NCBI RefSeq assembly: GCF_022369475.1 | Contig: NZ_CP059601.1 | Coordinates: 1 to 64,000 of the forward strand | DNA from: Campylobacter sp. RM12651 | Lineage (GTDB): Bacteria > Campylobacterota > Campylobacteria > Campylobacterales > Campylobacteraceae | Length of the DNA: 64,000 bases | Direction: 5' to 3' | Part shown: piece by piece, positions 45,194-53,739 of the stretch | Layout of the letters: every line of letters starts with the position of its first letter | Position numbering within the stretch: position 1 is the stretch's first letter | Notes under the pieces: generated by a model | The model's database searches: none | The model's input: only the letters and a program-made list of their open reading frames with translations | What the model was told of the DNA's origin: nothing | Program-made: the position numbers and the translations under genes

Positions 45194-47035
45194 TTATTTC
45201 ATTCTCATAGTATTAATGTTTTCCTGTCTATTTTCCACAATTTGTATGTGTTCTATGTTTTTGCTTGTATGATGTTCATAAACATAGTCAGTATAATTTT
45301 TAGTCATTTCACTATATTTATTGATTTCGTTAATTATCTCATCAATATTTTTATTATTTATACTAGTGGTAATTTCGCATATTTTAAATTGTGTATTATC
45401 CCAATTATTAGCGGTGCGTTCGCTTATATATAGGTCGTTTTGAATAGCAATATTTTTTAAAGCTTGAGACATTTTATTATAGTTATTGTCTTGAATAACT
45501 TTGTCACCATTAATATAAAAAGAATTAGTATTTATTGTTAAAGTTTCATTTTTTAAATCTACAACAAAAGTAGCTGTTTCTTTGTTATTTAATTTAGGGT
45601 GGTTATATTGTCTAAATATAATATCGCTGTAAGAATTATCTTCTGTAAAACTCTCAATGTTTTTATTGTCCTTTAACATGTTTAAAATTGTATTTTTGCT
45701 TTCTATATGAGGAACATATAATAAAGTGTCTTTTGCAATTAAAAGATTTTGATGTCTTTGATTTTTACTATCTATCTTTTCTACCAACCTATCCATTGCT
45801 AAAAAGAAATTATCTTTGTTTAAAACAAAAGGTTTACTTTCTCCTTTAAAAAGCTCTTTTTCTTCCGTTTGGTCGTTTAAAACATAATTAATAAATCCAT
45901 GTCTAGATAAAAAATGATTTTCGTCTATTTTTATGTCTTTTAGGCTTTCTCTAATTTTATCGTGTATGAGGTTTGTTTTTCCTACAGTAACTTGTAAATC
46001 AAATATATTATCTATCATATTTTTTAATAAGCCTGTGCTATTTAAAGCCTGTAAGTCTTTTGGGTCTGTTATTGCTATTAACTGCTGTGTAATAAATGCT
46101 TTATAATCTTGCCAATGTCTTTCTTTATCATTAAAATTGTATTCTTTTTCTAATAAGCTTTTATTCGGTAAGGTTTTAAATAATAAATAGTTTATTTCTT
46201 CATGAAATTTATATTTATTATCTTGATGATTTAAAGCTTGATTGGTCACAAATTCTTTTATTTCTTTATGTAAAAAATCAAAAGTATCATTTATTCTTTT
46301 TAAATCATCTAATGAATTATATTTAACATCTGTTTTATAAGTAATAGAGTTTTGCTCAAGATTCAAATTTATTGATGAGTATGGTTTTGCTATATTGTTA
46401 AAATCCTCTAGTCTGTGAAACATACTTTGGCAAAGCTTAACATCATGAGAACTTTTAAATATAATATTTATCTTATCATCTCTATTAATATTATTAGAAT
46501 GTTCAAAGCTAACCTCTTGAATAATAAAGTCTTTTTCTCTACCGTAAAAATTAAAATCTGTTTGTTTATAAAATCCACTATCTCTTAGAAAAATATCGGC
46601 ATTATCTTTATAATCGGTTTTTAATTTCTCGTTAATTATATCAGTAGTTATATCTGATAAGCGTATAGCACTAACTAGCTTTCCATATATGTTTTCAGGA
46701 TGGTTAAGTTCTAAAACATAATCTTTGTTTGCGTTTTGAATAAAATTAAGGCGATTTATATCTATAAATCGTTTATGTCTTTCATTATTATTCTCCAAAT
46801 ATTCACCCCAAGTTTCATCAGTTTTTAATGTTATCTTGGCATGAAAAGAATTTAATTCACTTATTATTAGTGTTTGTATTGGTTTATCCTGATGTTTTGA
46901 AACTATATCAACAATAAAACCATCATCTGTTTCTTGATATTTATAATTTCTTGCATCAAAAATAATTTTTAAACTTTCTTTCTCATAAAAATCTTGTATT
47001 TTTGAATCTATTAAGTTTAAATCTTTTAATTTCAT
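45194..47035 (-). CDS. Hypothetical protein upstream of the giant gene, 613 aa
   Basis: A soluble, mixed alpha/beta protein with no signal peptide or membrane spans and a strong ribosome-binding site (AAAGGAG). A segment near 120-190 (VSAIRLSDITTDIINEKL ... ADIFLRDSGF) is similar in style to the repeated modules of the giant protein (a strand with L, a helix, then a strand pair), which may mean a shared domain. It is the second of three large minus-strand genes and is followed by a hairpin terminator. Function unknown; possibly works with the giant protein. Confidence 0.65.
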   Translation of the reverse strand: MKLKDLNLIDSKIQDFYEKESLKIIFDARNYKYQETDDGFIVDIVSKHQDKPIQTLIISELNSFHAKITLKTDETWGEYLENNNERHKRFIDINRLNFIQNANKDYVLELNHPENIYGKLVSAIRLSDITTDIINEKLKTDYKDNADIFLRDSGFYKQTDFNFYGREKDFIIQEVSFEHSNNINRDDKINIIFKSSHDVKLCQSMFHRLEDFNNIAKPYSSINLNLEQNSITYKTDVKYNSLDDLKRINDTFDFLHKEIKEFVTNQALNHQDNKYKFHEEINYLLFKTLPNKSLLEKEYNFNDKERHWQDYKAFITQQLIAITDPKDLQALNSTGLLKNMIDNIFDLQVTVGKTNLIHDKIRESLKDIKIDENHFLSRHGFINYVLNDQTEEKELFKGESKPFVLNKDNFFLAMDRLVEKIDSKNQRHQNLLIAKDTLLYVPHIESKNTILNMLKDNKNIESFTEDNSYSDIIFRQYNHPKLNNKETATFVVDLKNETLTINTNSFYINGDKVIQDNNYNKMSQALKNIAIQNDLYISERTANNWDNTQFKICEITTSINNKNIDEIINEINKYSEMTKNYTDYVYEHHTSKNIEHIQIVENRQENINTMRMK

Positions 47036-47091
47036 ATTTAACTCCTTTTAGTTTATTTGATTTCTTTTGTTATTTAATTTATTATAATTTT

Positions 47092-47227
47092 TTATTTTTT
47101 TACCTCATTCTCTAGGTCTTTTATCTTTTTATCTTCAAACTTAATTATTTCTAAAAACTCAATAATTTTTTTATTTGTGTTTTCTATAAAGTTCTCAATT
47201 TTTGTTTTTTATAATAACTTTTGACAT
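47092..47227 (-). pseudogene. Frameshifted 44-residue coiled-coil gene
   Basis: An ATG at 47225-47227 follows a good ribosome-binding site (AGGAGA, which overlaps the stop of the 1,046-residue gene). The frame starts MSKVIIKNKN and stops at once. Removing one base from the five-base homopolymer at 47199-47203 lets it run on as a 44-residue charged coiled coil (ENFIENTNKKIIEFLEIIK, then KIKDLENEVKK) to a TAA at 47092-47094. The total length is 136 nt, one more than a multiple of three. It is either a broken gene, a slippage-controlled gene or a sequencing error. Confidence 0.55.
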
Positions 47228-47231
47228 TTAC

Positions 47232-50200
47232 TTATCTCCTGTTTATATTAGAAAATAAATTATCTTCTTCCGAGTCTTCTTCCGTTTTTTTATCATCAAG
47301 TTTTAATGATTTTAAGTATTCATTTTCTTCAGTTAGATTTTTAATTGTTTCAAGCATCTCCTTAAACTGCTTGTTAAATCTTTCTACTGTTGCACCTAAA
47401 GAGTGGTAATCTTGATTTTGTTCGTTATACTTTTCAAGTAAATCTTTATATTTTTGCTCTAAATTATCTTTTTCTACTGTCAAATCATTAATCTTAGCAT
47501 TAGCACTATTTAGATTTTCAGTAAGATGATTATTTGTGTTTTCTAAATCATTAATCTTAGCATTAGCACTATTTAGATTTTCAGTAAGATGATTATTTGT
47601 GTTTTCTAAATCATTAATCTTAGCATTAGCACTATTTAGATTTTCAGTAAGATGATTTATTATAGTAGTCTTATTGGTTATATTTTCTTCTAAGGTTTGT
47701 ATCGCTATTTTTTGGTCTTCTATTAAGCTTACTAAAGAATTATTTTGCTGTTGTAAATTATTTATATTGTCATTTAAAGAATTAATTTGAGCCAACTGTT
47801 CTAGTTTCATATTATTTACCGCACTAGTTATATCAGCAAATTCAAATATTTCTGTGCCTGTAATCTTTTGTAGATTATCCATTAATATTTTAATATTATC
47901 TTGAACTTCATTAATATGTTTTTCTAACTTACTATTAGTTAGTAGTTGCTCTTGCAATAATTCACTAGCAACAGTAAGTTCTATTCTAGTGTCTTCTAAT
48001 GCTAATATATTTTTATTTAAATTATCACTTAAATCTAAGACTTCGTTTTGAAGTTTTAGATTTTCTTCGTTTGTTTTGTTTAAATCTTCTAACAATGTTG
48101 AATTTTTTATTCTTTCGGCTTTTAATGCTTCTATATTATTAGCTAGATTTGTAGCATTCTCTAAGTGTTGAACTGCCAAAGAAGACATGAAGCCTTGCAC
48201 AATTTCGGTTATTGCTAACCTTGCTTGTTCATTTGTGGTTTTTATATTTTGTGGTAAAACTTTTAAAATAATATCTCTTACGATTGGCTCTAGTGTAAAC
48301 TCTTTATTTGGTGTTGTCTTCTTTAGCCCCTCGAGCATTATAGAAAACGCTTGTTCTTTTTGTGAATTGTTTGTTCTAAACGTATTTAACGCTCTTTCTG
48401 TTTCCATTTGAGTATTGATTACATTTTGGCCTAAATTGCCAAAAAGAAATACTTTATAGTCTTCTAAAACTCTGTTTTCTATAATCTCTAATTTTTCATT
48501 GATTGATTTATTTTCATAATCATCGCCGAAATAAGTTTTAGTTTCGGTATCATCTTCTAAAATATCGTCTAGCTCCAATTTAGGTTTTGGCATAGATTTA
48601 ATTAAATCTTCTATGCTATTACTATTGTCTTCATTTGTTATACTTGAAGAATTGAAATCTTTTTCTATTTGCTCAATTGACTTATTAGGCGACAAAGAGC
48701 CTGTTTGGTTAAATTCTCTAAGCTTAGAATTAGTCTCAACCCATTCATAAGCAAGTGTATCTTTTCCTACAATAAAGCCATTTAAAGCATCAAAAGAAAA
48801 AGGTGATTTTCTTGTAGCACCTGTAACAATCAACAGCTCATCTCTGAGTATTTTTTTTGTTTTAATATAAGCATTTCCAACTTCATTAAAAAATTGATGC
48901 TCTAACATATTCAGGTTGGCCGCTTGAACTTGCGAAATCTTATTATTTTTACCTTCATCTTCGGGCTTAGCACTATAAGAAATACAATGAATTAGCTCAC
49001 TTAAGTTAGAGTTTCTAGTTTGTAGCTCATTTGCAGTAATTCTTTCATTTTTATAAACATGACAAAGTGCTTGAAAATCTTCATCAGGATAATTATCTAC
49101 CCTATCGCTTTGCAATCTTCCTTTATCTTTAATATTTTTAAAAGTTAAATTATTGATATTTTGTGAGTCTTTAATAATAAGCATTTTTAAATCATCGAAA
49201 CTAGTGATTAAATTTGCTTGTGTGTTTTGCTCTAATAGTTTTTCAGCATTACTTAATTCTTCCTCAGTTTTTAAAATTTTTAATGGATTATCGCTTGTTA
49301 AATCTAATAACATTGGAGCTATTTTAATTTCGCTAGCTACTAAGTGATGGTTTTTTGTATAAATATGATGTATTTCTCTTTTTTCATCATCAAATGCTAT
49401 TTTTTCTCTTAAAGCATAACATTTGTGATTATTAATGATTTCTTTCTTAAAGTTAATCCACTCAATATCATCAAGCTGTGATAATCTAACTTTATTATAA
49501 ATTAACCCTGCAAGGGAAGCACCCTTGCTTCCAAACCCAGCAACTAATGTTGCACCTGCAACGCTAGAACCTGCCGATTGCAAACTTGCTACAAAGTTTG
49601 GTTTCCAAATTGGATTTTTGTTTTCAGATAAATAAGTTCCTTTCGCAAAATAATCTTTTCTTTCAGTTTCATGTCCTCTTTCTAGTTGTTTTCCAGTGCG
49701 TGGCTCTAAATTAATTGCAAAAAGCGAATTATATAAAATATTATATCTGCTACTATTTTTTAACCCATTTATTAAATTTTCTTTTTCTTCAAAAGAAATC
49801 TGTGAATATATTTTTTCATAAAATCTTTCAGCTTTTGTTAATAAATTAACACTACTAGTATCTACACCGTTAATATTGTTGAGATTAATATCTGCAGTTT
49901 TATCTCTTAATAAGAATGAGAGTTCATTATCCTTTTCTTTAATCTTTTCGATTATTGGGGCAAATAAGTTTTTATCAAATTCTGTATTATCAAGGCATTT
50001 TAACTCTGTTGATAAGTATTCAATTATTTGTTCTCTTGTAATATTTGATGTTTCATTAGTTGTTTCTTCTAATAAAATTTCTTTTTCTATCTGTTCTTGA
50101 TTTTTCATATCTTGAACTAAAATATCAAAAATTATTTTAGAATTGATTTCGTCTAGGATAATTTGAAACTTGTTAAACTCTGGACTTTCCTTATCATTGA

Positions 50201-50372
50201 GGTTTAAAAGTATTTCGTCTTTTAGATAGGTTTTTAATACATCATCCGCATTATATATATAGTGTTCCAAATTATTTTTAAAATTAAAATAATTATTTTT
50301 ATAATAACTAGATAATTCTAGAGCATTTTTAGCACTTGTTGTTATAGAAACATCAGATTCGATTATATACAT
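47232..50372 (-). CDS. Large coiled-coil protein, 1,046 aa
   Basis: The N-terminal ~260 residues are helical and hydrophilic. Around 275-305 is a glycine/alanine-rich stretch (AGSSVAGATLVAGFGSKGASLAGLIY) that could be a membrane hairpin or pore-like helix pair. It is followed by a mixed region with HHIYTKNHH. From about residue 740 to 1020 it is a long coiled coil containing three perfect 21-residue repeats (about 906-963, NNHLTENLNSANAKINDLENT). It has no signal peptide. Its gene is the first of the three large minus-strand genes and begins about 110 bp after the start of the intergenic gap. Function unknown. Long coiled coils next to DNA-processing giants occur in plasmid and phage loci, but nothing more specific can be said. 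Confidence 0.65.
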   Translation of the reverse strand: MYIIESDVSITTSAKNALELSSYYKNNYFNFKNNLEHYIYNADDVLKTYLKDEILLNLNDKESPEFNKFQIILDEINSKIIFDILVQDMKNQEQIEKEILLEETTNETSNITREQIIEYLSTELKCLDNTEFDKNLFAPIIEKIKEKDNELSFLLRDKTADINLNNINGVDTSSVNLLTKAERFYEKIYSQISFEEKENLINGLKNSSRYNILYNSLFAINLEPRTGKQLERGHETERKDYFAKGTYLSENKNPIWKPNFVASLQSAGSSVAGATLVAGFGSKGASLAGLIYNKVRLSQLDDIEWINFKKEIINNHKCYALREKIAFDDEKREIHHIYTKNHHLVASEIKIAPMLLDLTSDNPLKILKTEEELSNAEKLLEQNTQANLITSFDDLKMLIIKDSQNINNLTFKNIKDKGRLQSDRVDNYPDEDFQALCHVYKNERITANELQTRNSNLSELIHCISYSAKPEDEGKNNKISQVQAANLNMLEHQFFNEVGNAYIKTKKILRDELLIVTGATRKSPFSFDALNGFIVGKDTLAYEWVETNSKLREFNQTGSLSPNKSIEQIEKDFNSSSITNEDNSNSIEDLIKSMPKPKLELDDILEDDTETKTYFGDDYENKSINEKLEIIENRVLEDYKVFLFGNLGQNVINTQMETERALNTFRTNNSQKEQAFSIMLEGLKKTTPNKEFTLEPIVRDIILKVLPQNIKTTNEQARLAITEIVQGFMSSLAVQHLENATNLANNIEALKAERIKNSTLLEDLNKTNEENLKLQNEVLDLSDNLNKNILALEDTRIELTVASELLQEQLLTNSKLEKHINEVQDNIKILMDNLQKITGTEIFEFADITSAVNNMKLEQLAQINSLNDNINNLQQQNNSLVSLIEDQKIAIQTLEENITNKTTIINHLTENLNSANAKINDLENTNNHLTENLNSANAKINDLENTNNHLTENLNSANAKINDLTVEKDNLEQKYKDLLEKYNEQNQDYHSLGATVERFNKQFKEMLETIKNLTEENEYLKSLKLDDKKTEEDSEEDNLFSNINRR
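47485..47657. repeat. 63-bp tandem repeat in the coiled-coil gene, nearly three copies
   Basis: Units 47485-47547 and 47548-47610 are identical, and a third (47611 to about 47657) matches until it diverges. On the minus strand they encode in-frame 21-residue coiled-coil units (three heptads each), so copy-number change would lengthen or shorten the rod without a frameshift. Confidence 0.95.
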
Positions 50373-50482
50373 TTTAGCATCCCCTTTTTATTTTGACATA
50401 ATTATACCCTTTTATTATTGTAAGGTCAAGCATTTATTTATATAGTAGACTTTTTAAGTATATTTTTAATTTTAGGGTATGA
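50373..50482. other. Gap between two minus-strand operons
   Basis: About 110 bp, AT-rich. It holds the promoter region of the 1,046-residue gene (AAAAAGGGGATGCTAAAATG with a weak GGGG ribosome-binding site) and the end of the upstream operon. No further gene or clear terminator is seen. Confidence 0.4.
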
Positions 50483-50848
50483 TTAAATTAGGGGTATTAA
50501 AGGATTAATTTTTTCTATAATTTTATTTAGTTTTTCTTCTTTTCTTTTTACTTCTTTAATTTTTTTTGTTATTAATTTAATTTGAATTGGGTCTTGACTT
50601 TGTTTTAATACTAATTGGCAATATTTATCTAAAAGACATTTCTTTGTTTTTATCAGTTTTTCTATCTCTTGTATATCCTGTAAAAATAAAATGCTATTAT
50701 TTATATTTTCTTTGTTCATATGTGATAAATTTTTTGATATTTTTAAAGTTTTAATAATTGTCTTTTGCGGAATTTTTTTTAATAAGGAAACTTCTCGTAT
50801 TAAAGTTTTTAATTTTCTTAAGCTTGTTTCCATATTTTTATTCTTCAA
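50483..50848 (-). CDS. Small basic helical protein, 121 aa
   Basis: A lysine-rich, all-helical protein (RKLKTLIREVSLLKKIPQKTIIKTLK, then a second helical region with KKIKEVKRKEEKLNKII). The basic helices make nucleic-acid or membrane-surface binding plausible. Its start overlaps the nuclease-like gene by 11 bp; it is the last gene of this operon. No family recognised. Confidence 0.65.
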   Translation of the reverse strand: MKNKNMETSLRKLKTLIREVSLLKKIPQKTIIKTLKISKNLSHMNKENINNSILFLQDIQEIEKLIKTKKCLLDKYCQLVLKQSQDPIQIKLITKKIKEVKRKEEKLNKIIEKINPLIPLI

Positions 50849-51527
50849 TTACTAAATAATTAATAGGGTTATTATTTTCTTCTAAAAATCTTGCTACTCC
50901 ATAATCTTTAGTTTTACAGCTTGTAACAAAATCTTTATGAATAATTTTACCTTGCAGTTTGTTTAAATTTTTTTGAATATATAATTCACAATCACCCATA
51001 AAAATTCTCAATAGGTCTTGTCTTGGTGGGTATTTGTAGCATTTACACTGTATTAAATGCACTTCGTTATTTTTATATGCTATTAGGTCAATACCTCTAT
51101 CGTTAAAACCATGAATATAACCTTGCGGATAAACATTATATCCTATACTTTCATAAAAACATTTTACTTTATATTCATATCTATTACCTTTTTGCTTGTA
51201 ATATTTTTTCACTTCAACATCATCATTATAATTATTTTGTTTTTTATATGAATTATTATAAGTATTCTGCTGATTTATATTGTGATATGAATTTTGACTA
51301 TAAGAACTAGATTGGCTGTTATGATAACTATTCCATTTTTGCTGTTTTCTTATTTCTTCATTTCTTTTTTTATTTTCCATAAAATCTTTAGCTTGAGCAA
51401 TACTCTCTGCTTGTGATTTTTTAATCCGTTTACTCAATTTTTCTGCCCATTTAGTTAATCTCTCTACATCTGTCAAGAATTTATAAGCTATAAAAGCTAC
51501 TATAAGTATTATTAAAAAAACAGTCAT
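50838..51527 (-). CDS. Membrane-anchored Mrr-like nuclease, 229 aa
   Basis: Predicted DNA endonuclease of the restriction-endonuclease-like (Mrr_cat) fold. One membrane span (about 2-17) is followed by a charged helix and a Q/N/S/Y-rich linker (about 60-100). The nuclease domain (about 114-190) has the characteristic D-(x)12-Q-x-K motif: FNDRGIDLIA with D147 and LIQCK with Q160 and K162. A candidate conserved E118 lies in RYEYKVKCFYESIGY. Mrr-type nucleases cut modified or foreign DNA; membrane-tethered versions are rarer. It could act on incoming DNA or in plasmid processing. Neighbouring genes give no methylase partner. Confidence 0.75.
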   Translation of the reverse strand: MTVFLIILIVAFIAYKFLTDVERLTKWAEKLSKRIKKSQAESIAQAKDFMENKKRNEEIRKQQKWNSYHNSQSSSYSQNSYHNINQQNTYNNSYKKQNNYNDDVEVKKYYKQKGNRYEYKVKCFYESIGYNVYPQGYIHGFNDRGIDLIAYKNNEVHLIQCKCYKYPPRQDLLRIFMGDCELYIQKNLNKLQGKIIHKDFVTSCKTKDYGVARFLEENNNPINYLVIEE

Positions 51528-51736
51528 AATGTTTTCTCTACATCCATTAAAATTTCTAAAATTTGTTTTTCTTTTCTCTCTAATATAATCTCTCTATTTT
51601 GTAATAAATGAATCAATTGTGAAAAGTCCTTCGGATTTTCAATTTTATTTTGTAAGTCTAATATATCCTTCAATAATTGTTCTTTTATTTTCTTTAATTT
51701 TTGTCGAGTTATCATAAGCAATAGGATAACTAACAA
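51524..51736 (-). CDS. Small helical protein, 70 aa
   Basis: A short, all-helical, charged protein (LKKIKEQLLKDILDLQNKIE, then QNREIILERKEKQIL), probably a coiled-coil dimer, with a hydrophobic first ~8 residues. It overlaps the nuclease-like gene by 4 bp, so it is likely cotranslated. No family recognised; could be a regulatory or adaptor subunit of the nuclease. Confidence 0.6.
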   Translation of the reverse strand: MLVILLLMITRQKLKKIKEQLLKDILDLQNKIENPKDFSQLIHLLQNREIILERKEKQILEILMDVEKTL

Positions 51737-51766
51737 TAGTTTAGAGTTAACTTAAAAATAAAAAAA

Positions 51767-52432
51767 TTAATATTTTTTTAAGAAATCATTTTTAATAAAA
51801 TCTCTTATTGGATTGCTTTTTTTAGGTATTTCGAAACCTATACAATCATATAAGATACGTTCTTTATCGCTTAAAATAGTTAAAACTACTCCATCATCAT
51901 CAATGGTTATATGATTGTCTTTATTATTTTTATCAAAATGAAAAATATTATATGAACTAGGAAAAACAGCAAAAAGGTCTGCAATTATTATATTCTTTTC
52001 AAGCGGATTTGCCCGAATCCAGCTTTTGCTAAAAACATTTATAGTTTCTAATGCTTTATTTATATCTTTATCAAAATGTTTTAACACACAAAACCTTAAA
52101 ATATCTAATAAATTATTTAAGTTATTTTTTGGCAAGGATTCTTTTAAGCTATATAAAAACATATATAATAGCTCGTTTTCTTCCCAAAGGTTTTTTGATA
52201 TTTCATTTATTGTTATTTGTATTTGCTCTTCTTCCAATTTTTTAATTAGAGCCTGATTATTGTTATATTGAACTTTCATTAATTCGGTTAATATTTTAGA
52301 GCCTGTTTTATTCGGTAAATCTTGAATATTCTTATAGGCGTATTTTCTAATAAGTGCTTCAGAACACCCTACAAGAGTTGAAAGTTGATTATACGTTAGA
52401 CCTGTCTTATTAATTGTATCTTTTAAAATCAT
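51767..52432 (-). CDS. HTH DNA-binding protein, 221 aa
   Basis: Residues ~10-35 (GLTYNQLSTLVGCSEALIRKYAYKNI) have the pattern of a helix-turn-helix with a recognition helix, similar to Cro/C1 or MerR-like N-terminal regions. A coiled region and a helical effector-like domain follow. It overlaps the start of the small membrane-protein gene's stop by 1 bp. As the only HTH protein in this operon, it is the natural candidate for controlling the divergent promoter pair near 53670. Target sites were not identified. Confidence 0.6.
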   Translation of the reverse strand: MILKDTINKTGLTYNQLSTLVGCSEALIRKYAYKNIQDLPNKTGSKILTELMKVQYNNNQALIKKLEEEQIQITINEISKNLWEENELLYMFLYSLKESLPKNNLNNLLDILRFCVLKHFDKDINKALETINVFSKSWIRANPLEKNIIIADLFAVFPSSYNIFHFDKNNKDNHITIDDDGVVLTILSDKERILYDCIGFEIPKKSNPIRDFIKNDFLKKY

Positions 52433-52665
52433 TATTTTGTTCTCTTTTTATAATTATTGTAATGTTTGTAAAAAATAAAGTTACTTAATATACATATATA
52501 GAAAGATAAAATATGATACTTTATGCAAAAATCAATTATCGGTTTTAAAGCACTAGAATCAATATGCTCATTAATTGTATAAAAATAAACAATAAATGCG
52601 TCTGATACAAAAAATATACAAATTGATAAGATGAAAAACAACATTTTTAATCCAAAATCATACAT
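52432..52665 (-). CDS. Small inner-membrane protein, 77 aa
   Basis: It has two membrane helices (about 8-28 and 45-62 from the chosen start). An ATG at 52704 is also available, but the one at 52665 (MYDFGLK...) has a strong ribosome-binding site (AGGGGGC) and reduces the overlap with the 167-residue gene to 8 bp, so I prefer it. No family recognised. Confidence 0.6.
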   Translation of the reverse strand: MYDFGLKMLFFILSICIFFVSDAFIVYFYTINEHIDSSALKPIIDFCIKYHILSFYICILSNFIFYKHYNNYKKRTK

Positions 52666-53161
52666 TTTGCCCCCTAAAAAAACAAGGAAAAAATCTTTTA
52701 TCATATTCGATAGCTTCTTCTAGTGATTTTTCAAAACAAACATACTCAGAACAATGTAATATAGGAATTAATCCATAATCTATGTTTTCTTCGTAATCTT
52801 CAAACCTATCAATTTTTAAATGTTTTTTTAAAAATGGAATCATTTTATTATTAGGAAGATATTTGTTATAAGTTTGTATGAACTCGGCTAAAGTATATAC
52901 TTCTTCCCCTGAAGCCTTATATTCATACATTAATGCGTTAAACATTAAAATATATTCTTTAATAATATCAATATCTTTTATTATTATAAATGTAGGCTCT
53001 TCAATATTATCACTATCAAGCCAAATATAATCTAATTTTCCAAACCAAACAGCTAGCTTTGCAATATCTTTTATCTGCTCTACCCTATTTAGACGCTCTT
53101 TCTGAAAATCTGATAGAGCGTCTAAAATTATATTACCATTAACATCTACCAATTTTATCAT
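52658..53161 (-). CDS. Hypothetical protein, 167 aa
   Basis: A soluble, acidic protein of mixed alpha/beta character (LVDVNGNIILDALSDFQKER, FGKLDYIWLDSDNIEEP) without signal peptide. It overlaps the 152-residue gene by 4 bp and the small membrane-protein gene by 8 bp. No family recognised. Confidence 0.65.
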   Translation of the reverse strand: MIKLVDVNGNIILDALSDFQKERLNRVEQIKDIAKLAVWFGKLDYIWLDSDNIEEPTFIIIKDIDIIKEYILMFNALMYEYKASGEEVYTLAEFIQTYNKYLPNNKMIPFLKKHLKIDRFEDYEENIDYGLIPILHCSEYVCFEKSLEEAIEYDKRFFPCFFRGQNV

Positions 53162-53616
53162 TCTTGACTCTCAAGACCAAATAAAAAGCATATCTTCTTT
53201 CTAAAATTTCCTTTCATTAAAAGACCTGGTTTTGGTAAAGAACGCTGTTCTTCTATCGCTCTTATCGTATCTGTTATTTCAATAAATAATAATTCCTCTT
53301 GATAATTTTTTTCTTTTAGAGATTCTTCCCTGAACAATTTCTCTACTTTTTCATATAGAGTTTGACGTTTTTCTAAAAGCCTATCTATAAGCTTTTTCTT
53401 AAAGATTTGTAAAAGTATTATTTGTTCTTGACTCATTCTTGAATCTACTCTAAACCCGTTATTTAACAAAATATGTTCTTTTATGTCTAGTTTTTGAATA
53501 TCCTCAAGAGGAAAAGTTACTAAAGGCAATAAAGCTTTTTTATAATCCTCTTCTTTTAAAGATAAAAAACTATTTTTTACGAGTTCTTTTGCTAGTTTTT
53601 CTATTTCAATTAACAT
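53158..53616 (-). CDS. Hypothetical helical protein, 152 aa
   Basis: First gene of the seven-gene operon 50483-53616. It is all-helical and charged with a leucine/isoleucine heptad pattern, and has no signal peptide or membrane span. It has a clear ribosome-binding site (AAAGGAG) and a near-consensus promoter. No family recognised. Confidence 0.7.
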   Translation of the reverse strand: MLIEIEKLAKELVKNSFLSLKEEDYKKALLPLVTFPLEDIQKLDIKEHILLNNGFRVDSRMSQEQIILLQIFKKKLIDRLLEKRQTLYEKVEKLFREESLKEKNYQEELLFIEITDTIRAIEEQRSLPKPGLLMKGNFRKKICFLFGLESQE

Positions 53617-53645
53617 TTTTTCTCCTTTATAATTTTAAACATTTT

Positions 53646-53674
53646 ACTATAACATTTTTTTATACTTTTGTCAA
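53646..53674 (-). promoter_or_regulatory. Sigma-70 promoter of the 152-residue operon
   Basis: TTGACA (53669-53674), 17 nt, TATAGT (53646-53651) on the minus strand: consensus -35 and a one-mismatch -10 with ideal spacing. The transcript would start about 20 bp before the ribosome-binding site. Confidence 0.75.
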
Positions 53675-53696
53675 TATCTCATATAAAAATTATAAA
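53668..53696 (+). promoter_or_regulatory. Sigma-70 promoter of the 525-residue gene
   Basis: TTGTCA (53668-53673), 17 nt, TATAAA (53691-53696) on the plus strand. Its -35 box is the same seven bases (TTGTCAA) used, on the other strand, by the divergent promoter. A second TATAAT (53715-53720) is closer to the gene but would leave almost no leader. Confidence 0.65.
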
Positions 53697-53739
53697 ATAT
53701 TTATCTTTTTATTTTATAATAATATAAAAAGGAGCGAGA

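Noticed and set aside
31821-51770. Identical 20-mer CTTAAAAATAAAAAAATTAA at 31821-31840 and 51751-51770
   Set aside because: Low-complexity A/T sequence; a chance match of this length is not surprising in such an AT-rich window.
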